Assembly (NCBI GenBank): GCA_963724825.1
Contig: CAVRWT010000005.1
Coordinates: 124,001 to 188,000 of the forward strand
Origin: JALYNX01 sp963724825
GTDB lineage: Bacteria > Actinomycetota > Acidimicrobiia > Spongiisociales > ZC4RG35
Reading direction: 5' to 3'
DNA length: 64,000 nucleotides
Position numbers and translations under genes: made by a program. This document shows positions 43,441 to 51,506 of this stretch, one piece after another (the stretch's first letter is position 1; every line of letters starts with the position of its first letter). The notes beneath the pieces were generated by a model. That model was not told where the DNA came from and searched no databases. It worked only from the letters and a program-made list of their open reading frames with translations.

Positions 43441-44141
43441 GACGTGACCCCTGCCATCTCCAGGTCGCTTTCGATGCGGCCATCGCGCATTTCGATCGTT
43501 CGCGGGAACTGGGCGGCGATATCACGATCATGGGTGATGACGACCACGGTCGTACCCATCTCGTTGAGATCGGTCAGCAATCCCATGATCGAAGACCCGG
43601 TGATCGAATCGAGGTTCCCGGTCGGCTCGTCTGCAAGCAAGATGCTCGGATCGCCGACCAGGGCTCGGGCAATGGCAACCCGCTGGCGCTCTCCACCCGA
43701 AAGGGTGGAGGCCACGTGATCGAGGCGATGGAGCATGCTCACTTTCTCGAGTGCGGTCCTCGCTTCCACGCGGCGTTGGCGAAGGGACATCCCCGTGTAG
43801 AGGAGCCCATCGGCAACGTTGTCGAGGGCGGTGTAGCCCGACAGGAGATGGAACTGCTGGAAGACGAAGCCGATGTGCCGGGACCGAAGCGAGGAGAGCT
43901 TGCGATCGGAGAGATCGGCAACATCGAACCCGACTACTTCGACACGGCCCGAGGTGGCTCGGTCCAAGGTCCCCATGATGTGGAGCAGCGTCGACTTCCC
44001 TGAACCGGAGGGGCCGACGACCGCGATCAGCTCGCCAGATTCGACCGCGAACGTAACACCATCCAAGGCTGCCACCGGCGGGGTACCCGCGTAGAGCTTT
44101 CTCACTCCGTCGAGGAGGAGAACGGTTTCACCATGGCTCAC
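43437..44141 (-). CDS. ABC transporter ATP-binding protein, MacB/LolD type
   Basis: 234 residues. Walker A GPSGSGKSTLLHIMG, Q-loop FVFQQFHLLSGYTALDNV, signature LSGGERQRVAIARALVGDPSILLADEPTGNLDS with Walker B, and H-loop VVVITHDRDIA. The sequence LHIMGTLDRATSGRVEVVG is the mark of the MacB/LolD subfamily. It overlaps the adaptor and permease genes by 4 nt each, so the three proteins are made as one unit and power export of an unknown ligand. Confidence 0.93.
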   Translation of the reverse strand: MSHGETVLLLDGVRKLYAGTPPVAALDGVTFAVESGELIAVVGPSGSGKSTLLHIMGTLDRATSGRVEVVGFDVADLSDRKLSSLRSRHIGFVFQQFHLLSGYTALDNVADGLLYTGMSLRQRRVEARTALEKVSMLHRLDHVASTLSGGERQRVAIARALVGDPSILLADEPTGNLDSITGSSIMGLLTDLNEMGTTVVVITHDRDIAAQFPRTIEMRDGRIESDLEMAGVTS

Positions 44142-45295
44142 GGCACGACCACCCGGTCGCCCGGCGAGACATCTCCGACTATCTCGACCAAACCATCGGC
44201 GTAGAAGCCGGGCTCCACTCCCACGAGGCGGGTTGTCGATCCATCCTCGACTTCAACGGCATAGCCCCCTTCGGCCAGGGCAAGCAGCGCGTCCACGGGA
44301 ACCGCCATGACATCGTCGGCCCGGTCGGTGATCACCGCAACAGTCACTGGCGCCTCATCGATCCCTTCGGCGACCGAAGGGTCGTCGAGCACGGCAGTCG
44401 CTTCGAAGAACGCCTCACTGCCGTCATCGGGCCGGGTGGCGACACTGGCAATCTCGGTCACAACTCCGCTGGTCGTGCTCAGGTCCGGAAGGGTGATTTC
44501 GACCACGTCGCCGACTGCGACATTGTCTTGCTCGGAGGTTGGGAGATCGAATGTGATCTCGATGTCATCCGCCGAGGTGGTGAAGATCACCGATCCGGCC
44601 GCGATTTGGTCGCCGACTTTCACTTGGAGGGCGTCGACGCGAACCGGGCCCTGAACGAAGATCACTTCGCCGAGTTCGACCACGCCGTCGTCTTCCGCGC
44701 CGACTTCCGCCTGCCAATCTTCGACGACGCTCTCGGTGGCGGCCGAAAAGGTCTCGTCAACGGTCATCGCCGAGTTCGACTCGTTGAATCCCAACTCTGT
44801 GAGTGCCGTTTCGAGTTGAAGGACGTCGGGGCCTTCCGTGTCGTCCGCCATTACCCGCCATACCGGCAATGCGCCGTAGAGGAGGATCACCGGCTGATTG
44901 TCGATCCAGGCGATCACATCACCTTGTTCGAGATTGGTGCCCTCCTCGGGGAGGGCGGTCACCGTGCCGGCAAGGCGTGTGCTGACCGGATCACCCTCGA
45001 GACGACCCATCGTCCCCTCGTACTCCGAGGTCTCGACGAGGTCCGTGGCGACCACCTCGGCAAAGGAAAGCTCGGTTGTCGCTGCCGCCTCCGTGGCTGG
45101 CGTCGAGCCGCTCTTCGTCCACAGCCAGAGCGCGACCCCGCCTAAGACGACCAGGAGAAGAATCAGGGTCGGGATCCACCATCTCCTTCGGCGGCCTGGC
45201 TCAGGGCTTCCTCCGGTCAAGACTTCGAGGTTCCCTGTTTCGCTTGGTTCCGGCATGGCGGTCATTGGCGTCACTTCTTTGAATTGATCTGTCAC
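44138..45295 (-). CDS. Exporter adaptor protein with peptidoglycan-binding domain
   Basis: 385 residues, membrane-fusion type. One membrane segment near the N-terminus (RRWWIPTLILLLVVLGGVALWLW) precedes a periplasmic-type part. A PG_binding_1-like segment (GPDVLQLETALTELGFNE ... DETFSAATESVVEDWQAEVG) is inserted in the hairpin region. Barrel-sandwich and beta-barrel parts follow (LQVKVGDQIAAGSVIFTT, VGDVVEITLPDLSTTSGVVTEIAS). Such adaptors link MacB-like exporters to the cell wall in actinobacteria. The GTG start overlaps the lipoprotein stop (GTGA). Confidence 0.85.
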   Translation of the reverse strand: MTDQFKEVTPMTAMPEPSETGNLEVLTGGSPEPGRRRRWWIPTLILLLVVLGGVALWLWTKSGSTPATEAAATTELSFAEVVATDLVETSEYEGTMGRLEGDPVSTRLAGTVTALPEEGTNLEQGDVIAWIDNQPVILLYGALPVWRVMADDTEGPDVLQLETALTELGFNESNSAMTVDETFSAATESVVEDWQAEVGAEDDGVVELGEVIFVQGPVRVDALQVKVGDQIAAGSVIFTTSADDIEITFDLPTSEQDNVAVGDVVEITLPDLSTTSGVVTEIASVATRPDDGSEAFFEATAVLDDPSVAEGIDEAPVTVAVITDRADDVMAVPVDALLALAEGGYAVEVEDGSTTRLVGVEPGFYADGLVEIVGDVSPGDRVVVP

Positions 45296-45939
45296 TGGTC
45301 ACTGCCTCCAGCCGAACCGTCCGAGTCGCCACCGGGGGCGACGTTGAACCCGGGCCCGCCGCCTCCGGGGCCTCCCCCGAAGTTGGGCATGAATTCCTGA
45401 CACTGCTCCATGGCCGCCTGCACCTCTGGGTCCTGGAAATCGATGCCGAACGGCCCGCCCTCCTGTGGGCCTCCGCCCGGTGGGTTGGAGAGGTCGGGGT
45501 CTGCGACATCGAGCCCCTGATCACGCAGACACTGCGCCAGAGCTAGCAGCTGGTCCTGGAGCTCGGTCTGATCCTCAGGGGTGAATCCGAAGGTGGTTCC
45601 GTCCAGGAGATCGCCGCACTCCTCGAAAGCGGCTCGTAGATCCTCGCCGAGCGCCCCGGGCCCGATCTGGACGTTCTCTCCCTCTTCCGGCTCGGGCAAG
45701 TCCGTTGGCCTTCCGGGCAGCACATTCCCGTCGGCGTCAACCGTCGGGTCTTCCATCTCGACACCGTTATCACGCATGCACTCGGTGAAGGCGATGGCGG
45801 CCGCCTCTGGATCGGCGGATGTCTCGGCCAGCGTCGTGACGGTCGAGCCATCGAGGCTGGCCACGCCGTCGCCGCTCGACGCCGACCCGCTGCAGGCAGC
45901 GAGAAACACGGCGAGCGCAATCAATGCTCTAGATCTCAT
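45292..45939 (-). CDS. Lipoprotein with repeated Cys-Met-Arg/Leu-Arg motifs
   Basis: 215 residues. The signal is MRSRALIALAVFLAAC, then a short Ser/Gly linker. The folded part carries repeats of the form ECMRDNGVEMEDPTVDADG, QCLRDQGLDVADPDLSNP and a final AMEQCQEFMPNFGGG, each with one Cys and an Asp-Pro; the Gly/Pro-rich end is low in complexity. This pattern is common in actinobacterial lipoproteins encoded with MacAB-like exporters. AAAGGAG precedes the start. It heads the exporter operon and lies under the second tandem box at 46013. Confidence 0.72.
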   Translation of the reverse strand: MRSRALIALAVFLAACSGSASSGDGVASLDGSTVTTLAETSADPEAAAIAFTECMRDNGVEMEDPTVDADGNVLPGRPTDLPEPEEGENVQIGPGALGEDLRAAFEECGDLLDGTTFGFTPEDQTELQDQLLALAQCLRDQGLDVADPDLSNPPGGGPQEGGPFGIDFQDPEVQAAMEQCQEFMPNFGGGPGGGGPGFNVAPGGDSDGSAGGSDQ

Positions 45940-46012
45940 GGGTGCGTCTTCTCCTTTGATCGCCCCTGGTCGCCAACTCTGTCCGACAGGGCTGTGACGG
46001 CTCTGGGGACAA

Positions 46013-46034
46013 CCTGTGAGTTTGCTTAGAGTCC
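46013..46034 (-). promoter_or_regulatory. Tandem response-regulator box upstream of the lipoprotein-exporter operon
   Basis: CCTGTGAGTTT and GCTTAGAGTCC in tandem, 74 nt upstream of the lipoprotein start and overlapping the kinase stop. They are weaker copies of the boxes at 42204 and 48167, sharing the 11-nt period and the CTNAGAG core. Confidence 0.4.
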
Positions 46035-47441
46035 GGACTCGGCAGGAGCGGCGACGGGAAGGGTGATGGTGATCCTCGCCCCTCCTCCCTCGACATTTGA
46101 GGCCCTGGCGGTGCCGCCGTGAGCGGTCACGATTGCGTCGACAATCGCCAGACCCAGCCCGCTACCCCCGGAACGGCGGGATCGCGATGGATCGGCGCGA
46201 TAGAAACGGTCGAAAACGTGATCGATGCTGGTCGGTGGGAAGCCTGTCCCGTTGTCTGCCACCTCGATGACGGCGTCTCCGTTTGCCTCAGACAGTTCGA
46301 TCTCGACAGTTGTCCACGGCGGAGTGTGAACCCGGACGTTGCTCAAGAGATTGGTCACGACCTGATGGAGCCGCTCCTCATCGGCCTCGATGAGAAGGCT
46401 CTCTGGTCCGGTCACCGTGATCGGTCGCTCCGGGTCGATCACGCTGTGGTCTTGAGCGGCATTGCGCGCCACCTGAGCGAGGTCGACCGTGCTCAGGTGC
46501 AACGGCTTGCCCTGTCCAAGCCTGGTCAGCACCAAAAGGTCCTCGATCAGAGAGCCCATGCGATGACCTTCGCTCTCGATTCGCGCCCATGCCTTGTCCT
46601 CTTCCTCGACCGTCGTGAGCCCACCCTTCCGGCGGAGTTCGGCATATCCGGAAATAGCGGTGACCGGTGTTCGTAGCTCATGGGATGCATCGGCAATGAA
46701 TCGTCGTAGACGCTCCTGGCCCTCCTTCTCCGCCTCGACCGCTGCTTCGACGTGGGCCAACATCTCGTTTAGAGAGACACCAAGTCGCCCCAATTCGGTA
46801 CCAGGCTCGAGGACAGGGACCCGCTGGGAGAGGTCGCCGGAGGCGATGGCCTCGGCGGTGTCCACCATCTGGTCCACCGGCCGCATCGCACGCTTGACGG
46901 TCCACCAGGTGGCAACCCCGCCCAGCACCAGCACTGCGGCGCCCGCGATCAGCAGGGAGCGGATCAGGCTGTTGGTTGCCTCGTCGACGGAGGTCAGCGG
47001 AGCGGCGCGCACCAGGGTGATCTGGAGCGGATCGGTCAATTCCTCCGGGAGCCTGGTGGCGATAGCCCGGTATTCCAGGGAGCTATCGACGGCGGGAATG
47101 GTGAACGGCTCTTTGATGTCGGGAATGTCACTGACGTCGGGAAGGGGGTCGGGATCGTCCTGAAAGCCCGACGGGCGGGAAAAGAGCACGTTTCCGTCAC
47201 CGTCCACGACCATCTCGGCGACTGGGACCAGGAAGTCGGCAGCCTCCTCGGGAGGCTGCTGGCCACCGAACCCGAACTCGAAGGAAGGCGCCGGGCCTCT
47301 GTTGGCGAACCCGACCAGGGTGCGATCGATCTGCGCCACGAGGATGCCTTCGAGGGAGCGGGAGGCAACGATGCCCACTGCGGCGATCACCACAACCAGG
47401 AGCACCGTGAAGGAGATGACGAGCCGGGTGCGCAGGCTCAA
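46026..47441 (-). CDS. HAMP-containing sensor histidine kinase
   Basis: 471 residues with two membrane segments, LVISFTVLLVVVIAAVGIVA and LLIAGAAVLVLGGVATWW, bounding an extracytoplasmic domain of about 130 residues. A HAMP linker (VKRAMRPVDQMVDTAEAIASGDLSQRV) leads to the H-box RFIADASHELRTPVTAISGYAELR, N-box LHQVVTNLLSNVRVHTPPW, G1 VADNGTGFPP and G2 GGSGLGLAIVDAIVTAHGG. It ends just before the lipoprotein gene and starts just after the regulator, as in MprAB/CssRS-type systems that sense envelope stress. Confidence 0.93.
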   Translation of the reverse strand: MSLRTRLVISFTVLLVVVIAAVGIVASRSLEGILVAQIDRTLVGFANRGPAPSFEFGFGGQQPPEEAADFLVPVAEMVVDGDGNVLFSRPSGFQDDPDPLPDVSDIPDIKEPFTIPAVDSSLEYRAIATRLPEELTDPLQITLVRAAPLTSVDEATNSLIRSLLIAGAAVLVLGGVATWWTVKRAMRPVDQMVDTAEAIASGDLSQRVPVLEPGTELGRLGVSLNEMLAHVEAAVEAEKEGQERLRRFIADASHELRTPVTAISGYAELRRKGGLTTVEEEDKAWARIESEGHRMGSLIEDLLVLTRLGQGKPLHLSTVDLAQVARNAAQDHSVIDPERPITVTGPESLLIEADEERLHQVVTNLLSNVRVHTPPWTTVEIELSEANGDAVIEVADNGTGFPPTSIDHVFDRFYRADPSRSRRSGGSGLGLAIVDAIVTAHGGTARASNVEGGGARITITLPVAAPAESGL

Positions 47442-47442
47442 G

Positions 47443-48144
47443 TCAGCCTCCGCTGGAGCGAATCACGTAGCCGACACCGCGCACGGTCTGGATGACCGAT
47501 CCCCCGGAGTCGCCGAGCTTCTTGCGGAGATAGGAGACATAGGTTTCGACGATGCCGTAGTTGCCGTCGAAGTCGTAATCCCAGACATAGTCGACGATCT
47601 GGCTCTTCGACATGACACGCCCGCGATTGAGGAGGAGGAAGCGGAGGAGGCGAAACTCGGTGGGTGAGAGTGTGATCTCTCGTTCCCCGTTGAACACCTG
47701 GTGGGCGTCTTCGTCGACGACGATGTCACCAATGGCGATGCGAGGCGGCTCGGCGGTGCCTCCTGAACGGCGGAGCAGGGCCTCGATACGGAGACCAAGC
47801 TCTTCGAGGCTGAAGGGCTTGGTCAGGTAGTCGTCGCCTCCCTGGCGAAATCCGGTCCGGAGATCATCGATGTCATCGCGCGCGGTGAGGAAGATGACCG
47901 GAGTCTGGACGCCGTCTCGGCGGAGGCGACGACACACCTCGAATCCGTCCAATTCCGGCATGTTCACGTCAAGCACGATCAGATCCGGCGCCGCCGCCTT
48001 GACGGTGCGGATGGCGTCATAACCGTTGCTCTCGCTCCTCACTTGATAGCCAGCAAAGCGGAGGGCGCTGGAAACGAGGTCTGTCAGCGACTCCTCGTCG
48101 TCGACGACGAGGATGGTGGCGTCGCGGGGACCTGGTTCTGACAT
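47443..48144 (-). CDS. OmpR-family response regulator
   Basis: 233 residues. The receiver domain has the acidic pair and phosphoacceptor in VVDDEESLTDLV and DLIVLDVNMPELDGFEVCRRL, and the conserved Thr and Lys in IFLTARDDIDD and DYLTKPFS. The C-terminal winged helix has LSPTEFRLLRFLLLNRGRVMSKSQIVDYVWDYDFDG. The ATG at 48144 is preferred because TACCTT lies 7 nt upstream and no Shine-Dalgarno is present. It pairs with the kinase at 46026 and likely controls itself and the boxes at 42204 and 46013. Confidence 0.93.
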   Translation of the reverse strand: MSEPGPRDATILVVDDEESLTDLVSSALRFAGYQVRSESNGYDAIRTVKAAAPDLIVLDVNMPELDGFEVCRRLRRDGVQTPVIFLTARDDIDDLRTGFRQGGDDYLTKPFSLEELGLRIEALLRRSGGTAEPPRIAIGDIVVDEDAHQVFNGEREITLSPTEFRLLRFLLLNRGRVMSKSQIVDYVWDYDFDGNYGIVETYVSYLRKKLGDSGGSVIQTVRGVGYVIRSSGG

Positions 48145-48151
48145 CGATCCC

Positions 48152-48188
48152 AAGGTAACCCTGTTACCTGAGAACTTCCTGAGAACTC
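48152..48188 (-). promoter_or_regulatory. Response-regulator promoter with tandem 11-mer box
   Basis: The -10 TACCTT (48157-48152) is 7 nt from the ATG at 48144. Upstream, at 48167-48188, CCTGAGAACTT and CCTGAGAACTC sit in direct tandem (10 of 11 identical). Read on the minus strand the core is TTCTCAGG. An OmpR-type regulator bound there could activate its own gene. The CTCAGG hexamers resemble MprA sites as I recall them. Confidence 0.6.
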
Positions 48189-48218
48189 GATGGGAACCGC
48201 CTCAAACCATGATTCCGT

Positions 48219-48224
48219 TAGGTT
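48219..48224 (+). promoter_or_regulatory. -10 element of a leaderless SRPBCC-gene promoter
   Basis: TAGGTT, 6 nt before the GTG at 48231. Confidence 0.35.
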
Positions 48225-48230
48225 GCCCCC

Positions 48231-48671
48231 GTGCCCAGCAGGAGCTTTCAACACTCGGCCATCGCCCACGCCCAGACCCCAAGGGTTTGGGGGGCTTTGA
48301 ACGACCCCAAGAGTTGGGAGTCGATTCCTGGGGTCGATCGGATCCTGGAGTCGGTGGTCGATCAGGAAGACCAGCTGCAGGGATTCTCCTTCGAGAGTGT
48401 GGCGGCCGGAAAGAGGTATCTCGGCAAGGCGATTCCCGCCGGGCGCGAGCCGGAGAAGATGATGGCTTGGGACATCGAGACATCCGAGGTCCGAGGCCGG
48501 ATCGTCGTCTCCCTCGCCGGAGTCGATGAGGGAACCCGGGTCGATGTGACCCTGCGCATGGAGAGCGTCGGTGTGCTCTCCTCTGTGTTCTTCCCCGTCA
48601 TCGGGGCTGCCCTTGAAGACGGGTTCCCCAGGTCGGTCGAGGAGTTTTCAGCTCATTTGAGCCAGGTCTGA
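48231..48671 (+). CDS. SRPBCC (START-like) ligand-binding protein
   Basis: 146 residues with the CoxG/polyketide-cyclase-like pattern: an N-terminal strand and helix (FQHSAIAHAQTPRVWGALNDPKSWESIPGVDRI), middle strands (GRIVVSLAGVDEGTRVDVTLRM) and a C-terminal helix (GFPRSVEEFSAHLSQV). Such proteins bind hydrophobic ligands. No partner gene is evident. It starts from its own leaderless-type promoter, opposite to the response regulator, and ends 2 nt from the convergent atpC. Confidence 0.8.
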   Translation: MPSRSFQHSAIAHAQTPRVWGALNDPKSWESIPGVDRILESVVDQEDQLQGFSFESVAAGKRYLGKAIPAGREPEKMMAWDIETSEVRGRIVVSLAGVDEGTRVDVTLRMESVGVLSSVFFPVIGAALEDGFPRSVEEFSAHLSQV

Positions 48672-48673
48672 AG

Positions 48674-48997
48674 TCAGGACACCTCTTCGGCGGCCAGCCG
48701 GTCGGCCACTTCGCGACCGGCCTCCCGACCTCCGTCGGCGATCTCGGCGCGGTCGGTGATCAGTGTCACCTGATTGTTGAGGACCTGGAGAAACCCGCCA
48801 TGGACGCCGATCGTGGTCCGGGTGCCGTCGACGGCCTCGATGACGACCGGACCGGTGACCAGGGCACCCATCAGCGGCTCATGGTTCGCCATGATCCCCA
48901 ACTCACCGTCGGGCGTCTTGGCGATGATGATGGTGGCCTCGCCACTCCACACCGTCGCCTCCGGGGACACGACGTCGACTTGGAAGCTATTGGCCAG
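48674..48997 (-). CDS. atpC: ATP synthase epsilon subunit, CTG start
   Basis: 107 residues, the inhibitory subunit of F1. From the CTG at 48997 the product begins MANSFQVDVVSPEATVWSG, the conserved N-terminal barrel strand; the next possible start, a GTG at 48970, would remove it. GAGGT lies 6 nt before the CTG. The body continues IIIAKTPDGELGIMANHEPLMGALVTGPVVIE, and the C-terminal helix pair is short. It is separated from atpD by 165 nt, unlike the rest of the operon, where genes overlap or lie within 20 nt. Confidence 0.85.
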   Translation of the reverse strand: MANSFQVDVVSPEATVWSGEATIIIAKTPDGELGIMANHEPLMGALVTGPVVIEAVDGTRTTIGVHGGFLQVLNNQVTLITDRAEIADGGREAGREVADRLAAEEVS

Positions 48998-49111
48998 TGG
49001 ACTACCTCATCGGGCGTCGATTATTTGCCGCCGACTTCGCCCGGGCCGAACCTTCGCGGCGGCAGCTGCGGCCGACCGGCGTCTGTTTGGCCGGTCTGTC
49101 ACGGCGCGACG

Positions 49112-49133
49112 GTCAAACTCGTCGGAGTTTGAC
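49112..49133 (-). other. RNA hairpin in the atpD-atpC gap
   Basis: GTCAAACTC and its complement GAGTTTGAC with a 4-nt loop make a perfect 9-bp stem in the 165-nt spacer between atpD and atpC. A second, weaker stem (ACCGGC/GCCGGT) lies nearby. No coding sequence is supported in this spacer. The structure may tune RNA processing or the level of atpC. Confidence 0.5.
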
Positions 49134-49162
49134 GGTACGGCTCGGGCAAAGTCGGCCGCATA

Positions 49163-50590
49163 TTAGGCCGCTGCGCCCTTCGAGAGCTCCCCGGCGCGAC
49201 GCTCGACGTCTTCACGGCCTCCGGTCATGTAGAACGCCTGCTCGGGGTACTGGTCCATCTCGCCGGCGATCACTGCCTTGAACGAGGCGATGGTCTCTTC
49301 GATCGGGGTGTAGATCCCGGCCTGGCCGGTGAACTGCTCGGCAACGAACATCGGCTGGGCGAAGAACCTCTGGATGCGCCGGGCCCGGGCCACGACCAGC
49401 TTGTCCTCCTCGGACAGCTCGTCGATGCCGAGGATGGCGATGATGTCCTGGAGGTCCTTGTACCGCTGCAGGATTCGCTGCGACTCGGTGGCCACGGAGT
49501 AGTGATCCGTGCCGACGATCAGCGGGTCGAGGGCACGGCTGCTCGAGTCGAGCGGATCGACCGCCGGGTAGATCCCAAGTGCGGTCAATGGTCGGGAGAG
49601 CACCGTGGTGGCGTCGAGATGGGCGAAGGCGGTATGCGGCGCCGGGTCGGTGATGTCGTCCGCAGGGACGTAGATCGCCTGCAACGAGGTGATCGAGCGG
49701 CCCTTGAGGGAGGTGATCCGCTCCTGGAGGAACCCCATCTCGTCGGCCAGGTTGGGCTGGTAACCCACCTCCGACGGCATCCGGCCGAGGAGAGTCGAGA
49801 CCTCTGAGCCCGCCTGGGTGAAGCGGAAGATGTTGTCGATGAACAACAGCACGTCCTGGCGTTGCACGTCACGGAAGTACTCGGCCATGGTCAGCGCCGA
49901 CAAGGCGACACGAAGCCGCACGCCCGGCGGCTCGTCCATCTGCCCGAAGACGAGCGCCGCCTTTTCGATGACGCCCGACTCCTGCATCTCGAGGTAGAGG
50001 TCGTTGCCTTCCCTGGTCCGCTCCCCGACCCCGGCGAACACGGAGACACCACCGTGCTGGGTGGCGACCCGGTTGATCATCTCCTGGATGAGAACGGTCT
50101 TGCCGACACCGGCACCCCCGAAGAGGCCGATCTTCCCACCCTGGAGATAGGGGCAGATCAGGTCGAGGACCTTGATCCCGGTCTCGAACACGGTCTTCTG
50201 AGGCTCGACGTCCTCGAAAGCAGGAGGGGTGCGGTGGATCGGCCACCGGGGCTCGGAGAAGTCCTGATCCGGTGCGTCCAGCGAGTCACCCCAGACGTTG
50301 AAGATGTGGCCCAGGGTCTGGTCGCCCACCGGGACCGTGATCGGGCCGCCGGTGTTGCGCACTTCGGTGCCTCGGGTCAGCCCGTCGGTGGGGGCCAGGG
50401 CGATGGCCCTCACCTTGCTTCCGCCCAGGTGCTGGGCGACCTCGGCGAGAATGGTCCGCGTCTCTCCGCCGATCGTGATCGGAATCTCCACGGCAAAGAG
50501 GATCTCAGGCAGCCCGTCAGGCGGGAACTCGGCGTCGACGACCGGGCCGGCCACCTTGACGATTCGGCCGACACTCAAAGTGTCACTCAT
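49163..50590 (-). CDS. atpD: ATP synthase subunit beta
   Basis: 475 residues, the catalytic subunit of F1. The Walker A motif is GLFGGAGVGKTVLIQE; VLLFIDNIFRFTQAGSEVS is Walker B; and the DELSEED-type segment is DELSEEDKLV. The N-terminal barrel (GRIVKVAGPVVDAEFPPDGLPEILFAVEI) is complete. Length matches the family. It sits between atpG and atpC. Confidence 0.97.
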   Translation of the reverse strand: MSDTLSVGRIVKVAGPVVDAEFPPDGLPEILFAVEIPITIGGETRTILAEVAQHLGGSKVRAIALAPTDGLTRGTEVRNTGGPITVPVGDQTLGHIFNVWGDSLDAPDQDFSEPRWPIHRTPPAFEDVEPQKTVFETGIKVLDLICPYLQGGKIGLFGGAGVGKTVLIQEMINRVATQHGGVSVFAGVGERTREGNDLYLEMQESGVIEKAALVFGQMDEPPGVRLRVALSALTMAEYFRDVQRQDVLLFIDNIFRFTQAGSEVSTLLGRMPSEVGYQPNLADEMGFLQERITSLKGRSITSLQAIYVPADDITDPAPHTAFAHLDATTVLSRPLTALGIYPAVDPLDSSSRALDPLIVGTDHYSVATESQRILQRYKDLQDIIAILGIDELSEEDKLVVARARRIQRFFAQPMFVAEQFTGQAGIYTPIEETIASFKAVIAGEMDQYPEQAFYMTGGREDVERRAGELSKGAAA

Positions 50591-50602
50591 TGCTCACTCC
50601 GT

Positions 50603-51499
50603 TCAATTCTTGGTTTCATGTTCACTTTCGCTCAACGCCTCGGCACCGCCGACGATCTCGGTGATCGCCGTGGTGATTTCGGCCTGCCGTGCCCGGTTCG
50701 CCTGAACGCTGAGCACCCTGATCAGTTCTTCCGCGTTGTCGGTCGCCGCCTTCATTGCCCGGCGCCGGGCGCTGTGCTCGGATGCCGACGCTTCGAGGAG
50801 GATGTTGAAGATCGTGGCCTCGACATACCGGGGCAGGAGACGGCTGAGGATCTCCTCGGGCGAGGGCTCGAACTGATAGGAGATTTGCCCGGTCCCGGAC
50901 TCGCCCCGGTCGGGCGGGGTGATGGGGAGCAGGTCGAGCCGGGTGGGCACCTGAGTCATCGCGGTCCGGAAGTTGGTGAAGAAAGTCTCCAGGGCGTCGA
51001 TGTGATGCTCGGCGTATGAGCTCATCACCCGTGAGGCAACGGCGCGGGCGTCGCCATACCCGGGGGTGTCGGTGATCCCCACGTAGGCCTGCTCGATCCG
51101 GTACCCCCGATAGCGGAAGTAACTCTGCGCCTTCTTGCCCACTGTGTAGAGGAGCACGTCCTTGCCCTCTTTCGACAGTTGGAGGATCCGCTGCTCGGCC
51201 AGCCTGATGACGTTGGAGGCATAGGCGCCAGCGAGGCCACGATCAGAGGTGACGATCAGCAAGCCGACGGTCTGGACCTCACGCCGCTCCAGCAACCGAT
51301 GCGACGTCCCACCCTGCGCGGCACTCACATTCTCGATGACCTCGATCAACTTCTCGGTATACGGCTTGGAGCCGTGGACCCGGGCCATCGCCTTCGGGAT
51401 CCTGCTGGCGGCGATCAGCTCCATGGCGCGCGTGATCTTCTTCGTCGATTCGATGCCGCGGATGCGACGTCGGGTGTCACGGAGTTGGGCGCCTGCCAC
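50603..51499 (-). CDS. atpG: ATP synthase subunit gamma
   Basis: 298 residues, the central rotating stalk of F1. N-terminal coiled-coil (AQLRDTRRRIRGIESTKKITRAMELIAASRIPKAM), the middle Rossmann-like domain with LLIVTSDRGLAGAYASNVIRLAEQ, and the C-terminal helix (AMKAATDNAEELIRVLSVQANRARQAEITTAITEIVGGAEAL). The signature IT.EI..GA..A is intact. It lies 8 nt after atpA. Confidence 0.97.
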   Translation of the reverse strand: MAGAQLRDTRRRIRGIESTKKITRAMELIAASRIPKAMARVHGSKPYTEKLIEVIENVSAAQGGTSHRLLERREVQTVGLLIVTSDRGLAGAYASNVIRLAEQRILQLSKEGKDVLLYTVGKKAQSYFRYRGYRIEQAYVGITDTPGYGDARAVASRVMSSYAEHHIDALETFFTNFRTAMTQVPTRLDLLPITPPDRGESGTGQISYQFEPSPEEILSRLLPRYVEATIFNILLEASASEHSARRRAMKAATDNAEELIRVLSVQANRARQAEITTAITEIVGGAEALSESEHETKN

Positions 51500-51506
51500 T
51501 AACCCG

